Below, one piece after another: positions 5,162 to 5,624 of a stretch of DNA of 5,624 nt (positions within the stretch are counted from its first letter, which is position 1; each line of letters begins with the position of its first letter). Position numbers and translations under genes: made by a program. Origin of the DNA: Gemmatimonadota bacterium (GTDB lineage: Bacteria > Gemmatimonadota > Gemmatimonadetes > Gemmatimonadales > GWC2-71-9); contig QHTS01000191.1 in assembly GCA_003220905.1 (NCBI GenBank), forward strand, positions 1 through 5,624. The letters are read 5' to 3'. The notes beneath the pieces were generated by a model that was not told where the DNA came from, made no database searches, and saw nothing but the letters and a program-made list of their open reading frames with translations.

Positions 5162-5624
5162 CAAGGTTGCTTCTGAACGCGGTAATGCAGTTGAACCACG
5201 CCATCCTCGAAGCGATCAATGGAGTACAAATCCAAGGGCACGTGACGATGACGCCGCGCTATCAATGGGATGCCGTCCCCAATGAAAACGGGGGCCACAC
5301 TGATGACGAACTCGTCGATCGCCTGCGCGTCAAGAAACGAGGCGATGATCTCGCCACCGCCCATCAACCAGATATCCTTGCCAGGCTGCTCTCGAAGGCG
5401 GGTCACGAATGGGCCGATTGCATCGTTCACGACCTCCACGCCTGACGGGGCGTCAGCTGGCGGCGGATGACGGGAGAAAACGATGTTCCGACTCTGTGAG
5501 TCGAACTTCGCCCCCATTCGCAGGCTCACCTCGTAGGTCTTCCGGCCAAGCACCTTCGTGTCAACCGACCTCATGAAGGCGTTCATGCCATAGAAACCTT
5601 TTGGTGCCGGGCGGGACGTCAGCC
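5161..5624 (-). CDS. RibD_C/DHFR-like reductase domain protein (5' end beyond window)
   Basis: The frame remains open from the ATG at 5586 to the right edge, and the extra residues (Gly-Phe-Tyr-Gly just before that Met) fit the family, so the gene begins outside the window. The 153 visible residues cover most of a protein that is usually about 180-190 residues. Family marks are Met-Arg-Ser-Val-Asp-Thr followed by Val-Leu-Gly-Arg-Lys-Thr-Tyr-Glu; then Ile-Trp-Leu-Met-Gly-Gly-Gly, the NADP(H)-binding glycine loop; then Ala-Ile-Asp-Glu-Phe and Pro-Val-Phe-Ile-Gly-Asp-Gly. These fit the RibD C-terminal/dihydrofolate-reductase-like fold (PF01872). Such standalone members are predicted cytosolic NAD(P)H-dependent reductases of unknown substrate, distinct from folate DHFR and from the bifunctional riboflavin enzyme. 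The stop TGA overlaps the next gene's possible ATG by one base. Confidence 0.9.
   Translation of the reverse strand, partial: LTSRPAPKGFYGMNAFMRSVDTKVLGRKTYEVSLRMGAKFDSQSRNIVFSRHPPPADAPSGVEVVNDAIGPFVTRLREQPGKDIWLMGGGEIIASFLDAQAIDEFVISVAPVFIGDGIPLIARRHRHVPLDLYSIDRFEDGVVQLHYRVQKQP

Noticed and set aside
5161..5624. Folate-type DHFR (trimethoprim-resistance dfr gene) in a cassette
   Set aside because: The motifs match the RibD C-terminal-like subgroup, not folA/dfrA or the small dfrB proteins, so a resistance call is not supported.

Overview
The window comes from a GC-rich bacterial chromosome. It probably belongs to an environmental lineage, and the style of the secreted hydrolase at 3953-5161 (for example the Val-Arg-Gly-Gln-Asp-Thr-Leu-Val stretch) reminds me of Gemmatimonadota or a similar soil phylum. 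That placement is an impression and was not tested. No rRNA, tRNA, CRISPR array, transposase or integrase was found.

Layout. Positions 1-38 are probably the 3' tail of an upstream plus-strand gene. A plus-strand gene (50-874) encodes an unrecognised multi-pass membrane protein with a five-cysteine cytoplasmic or periplasmic tail. It converges on a run of six genes that are all on the minus strand and fill the rest of the window. Read in the direction of transcription (right to left) these are: a partial RibD_C/DHFR-like reductase that runs off the right edge; a secreted beta-lactamase-fold serine hydrolase (SITK, YDN, HNGG motifs); a DUF3224-type beta-barrel protein; a single-pass membrane protein with repeated D-x-x-G-x-x-R beta units; a YbjQ/UPF0145-family protein; and a second serine hydrolase of another subfamily (SMTK, YNT, WDGG motifs) with a Tat-type signal.

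The six minus-strand genes have no obvious common pathway. Each is a small self-contained gene and most have their own Shine-Dalgarno sequence. Apart from the 1-nt overlap at 5161 (if the upstream start there is used), they are separated by gaps of about 75-170 bp. The most unusual structure lies in those gaps. Immediately upstream of both serine hydrolases, in the same orientation, is a sequence with the R''-spacer-L'' layout of one half of an integron attC site. The gap before the YbjQ-like gene holds a long imperfect hairpin with a stem-bubble-stem layout. The same-strand, single-gene, functionally mixed content also resembles a chromosomal integron cassette array. However, no complete attC with both half-sites was found and no integrase is visible, so this remains a hypothesis. 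A shared regulatory element upstream of the two hydrolases is the main alternative.

The ordinary annotation (genes and families) is fairly secure. The repeat interpretation is the speculative part.
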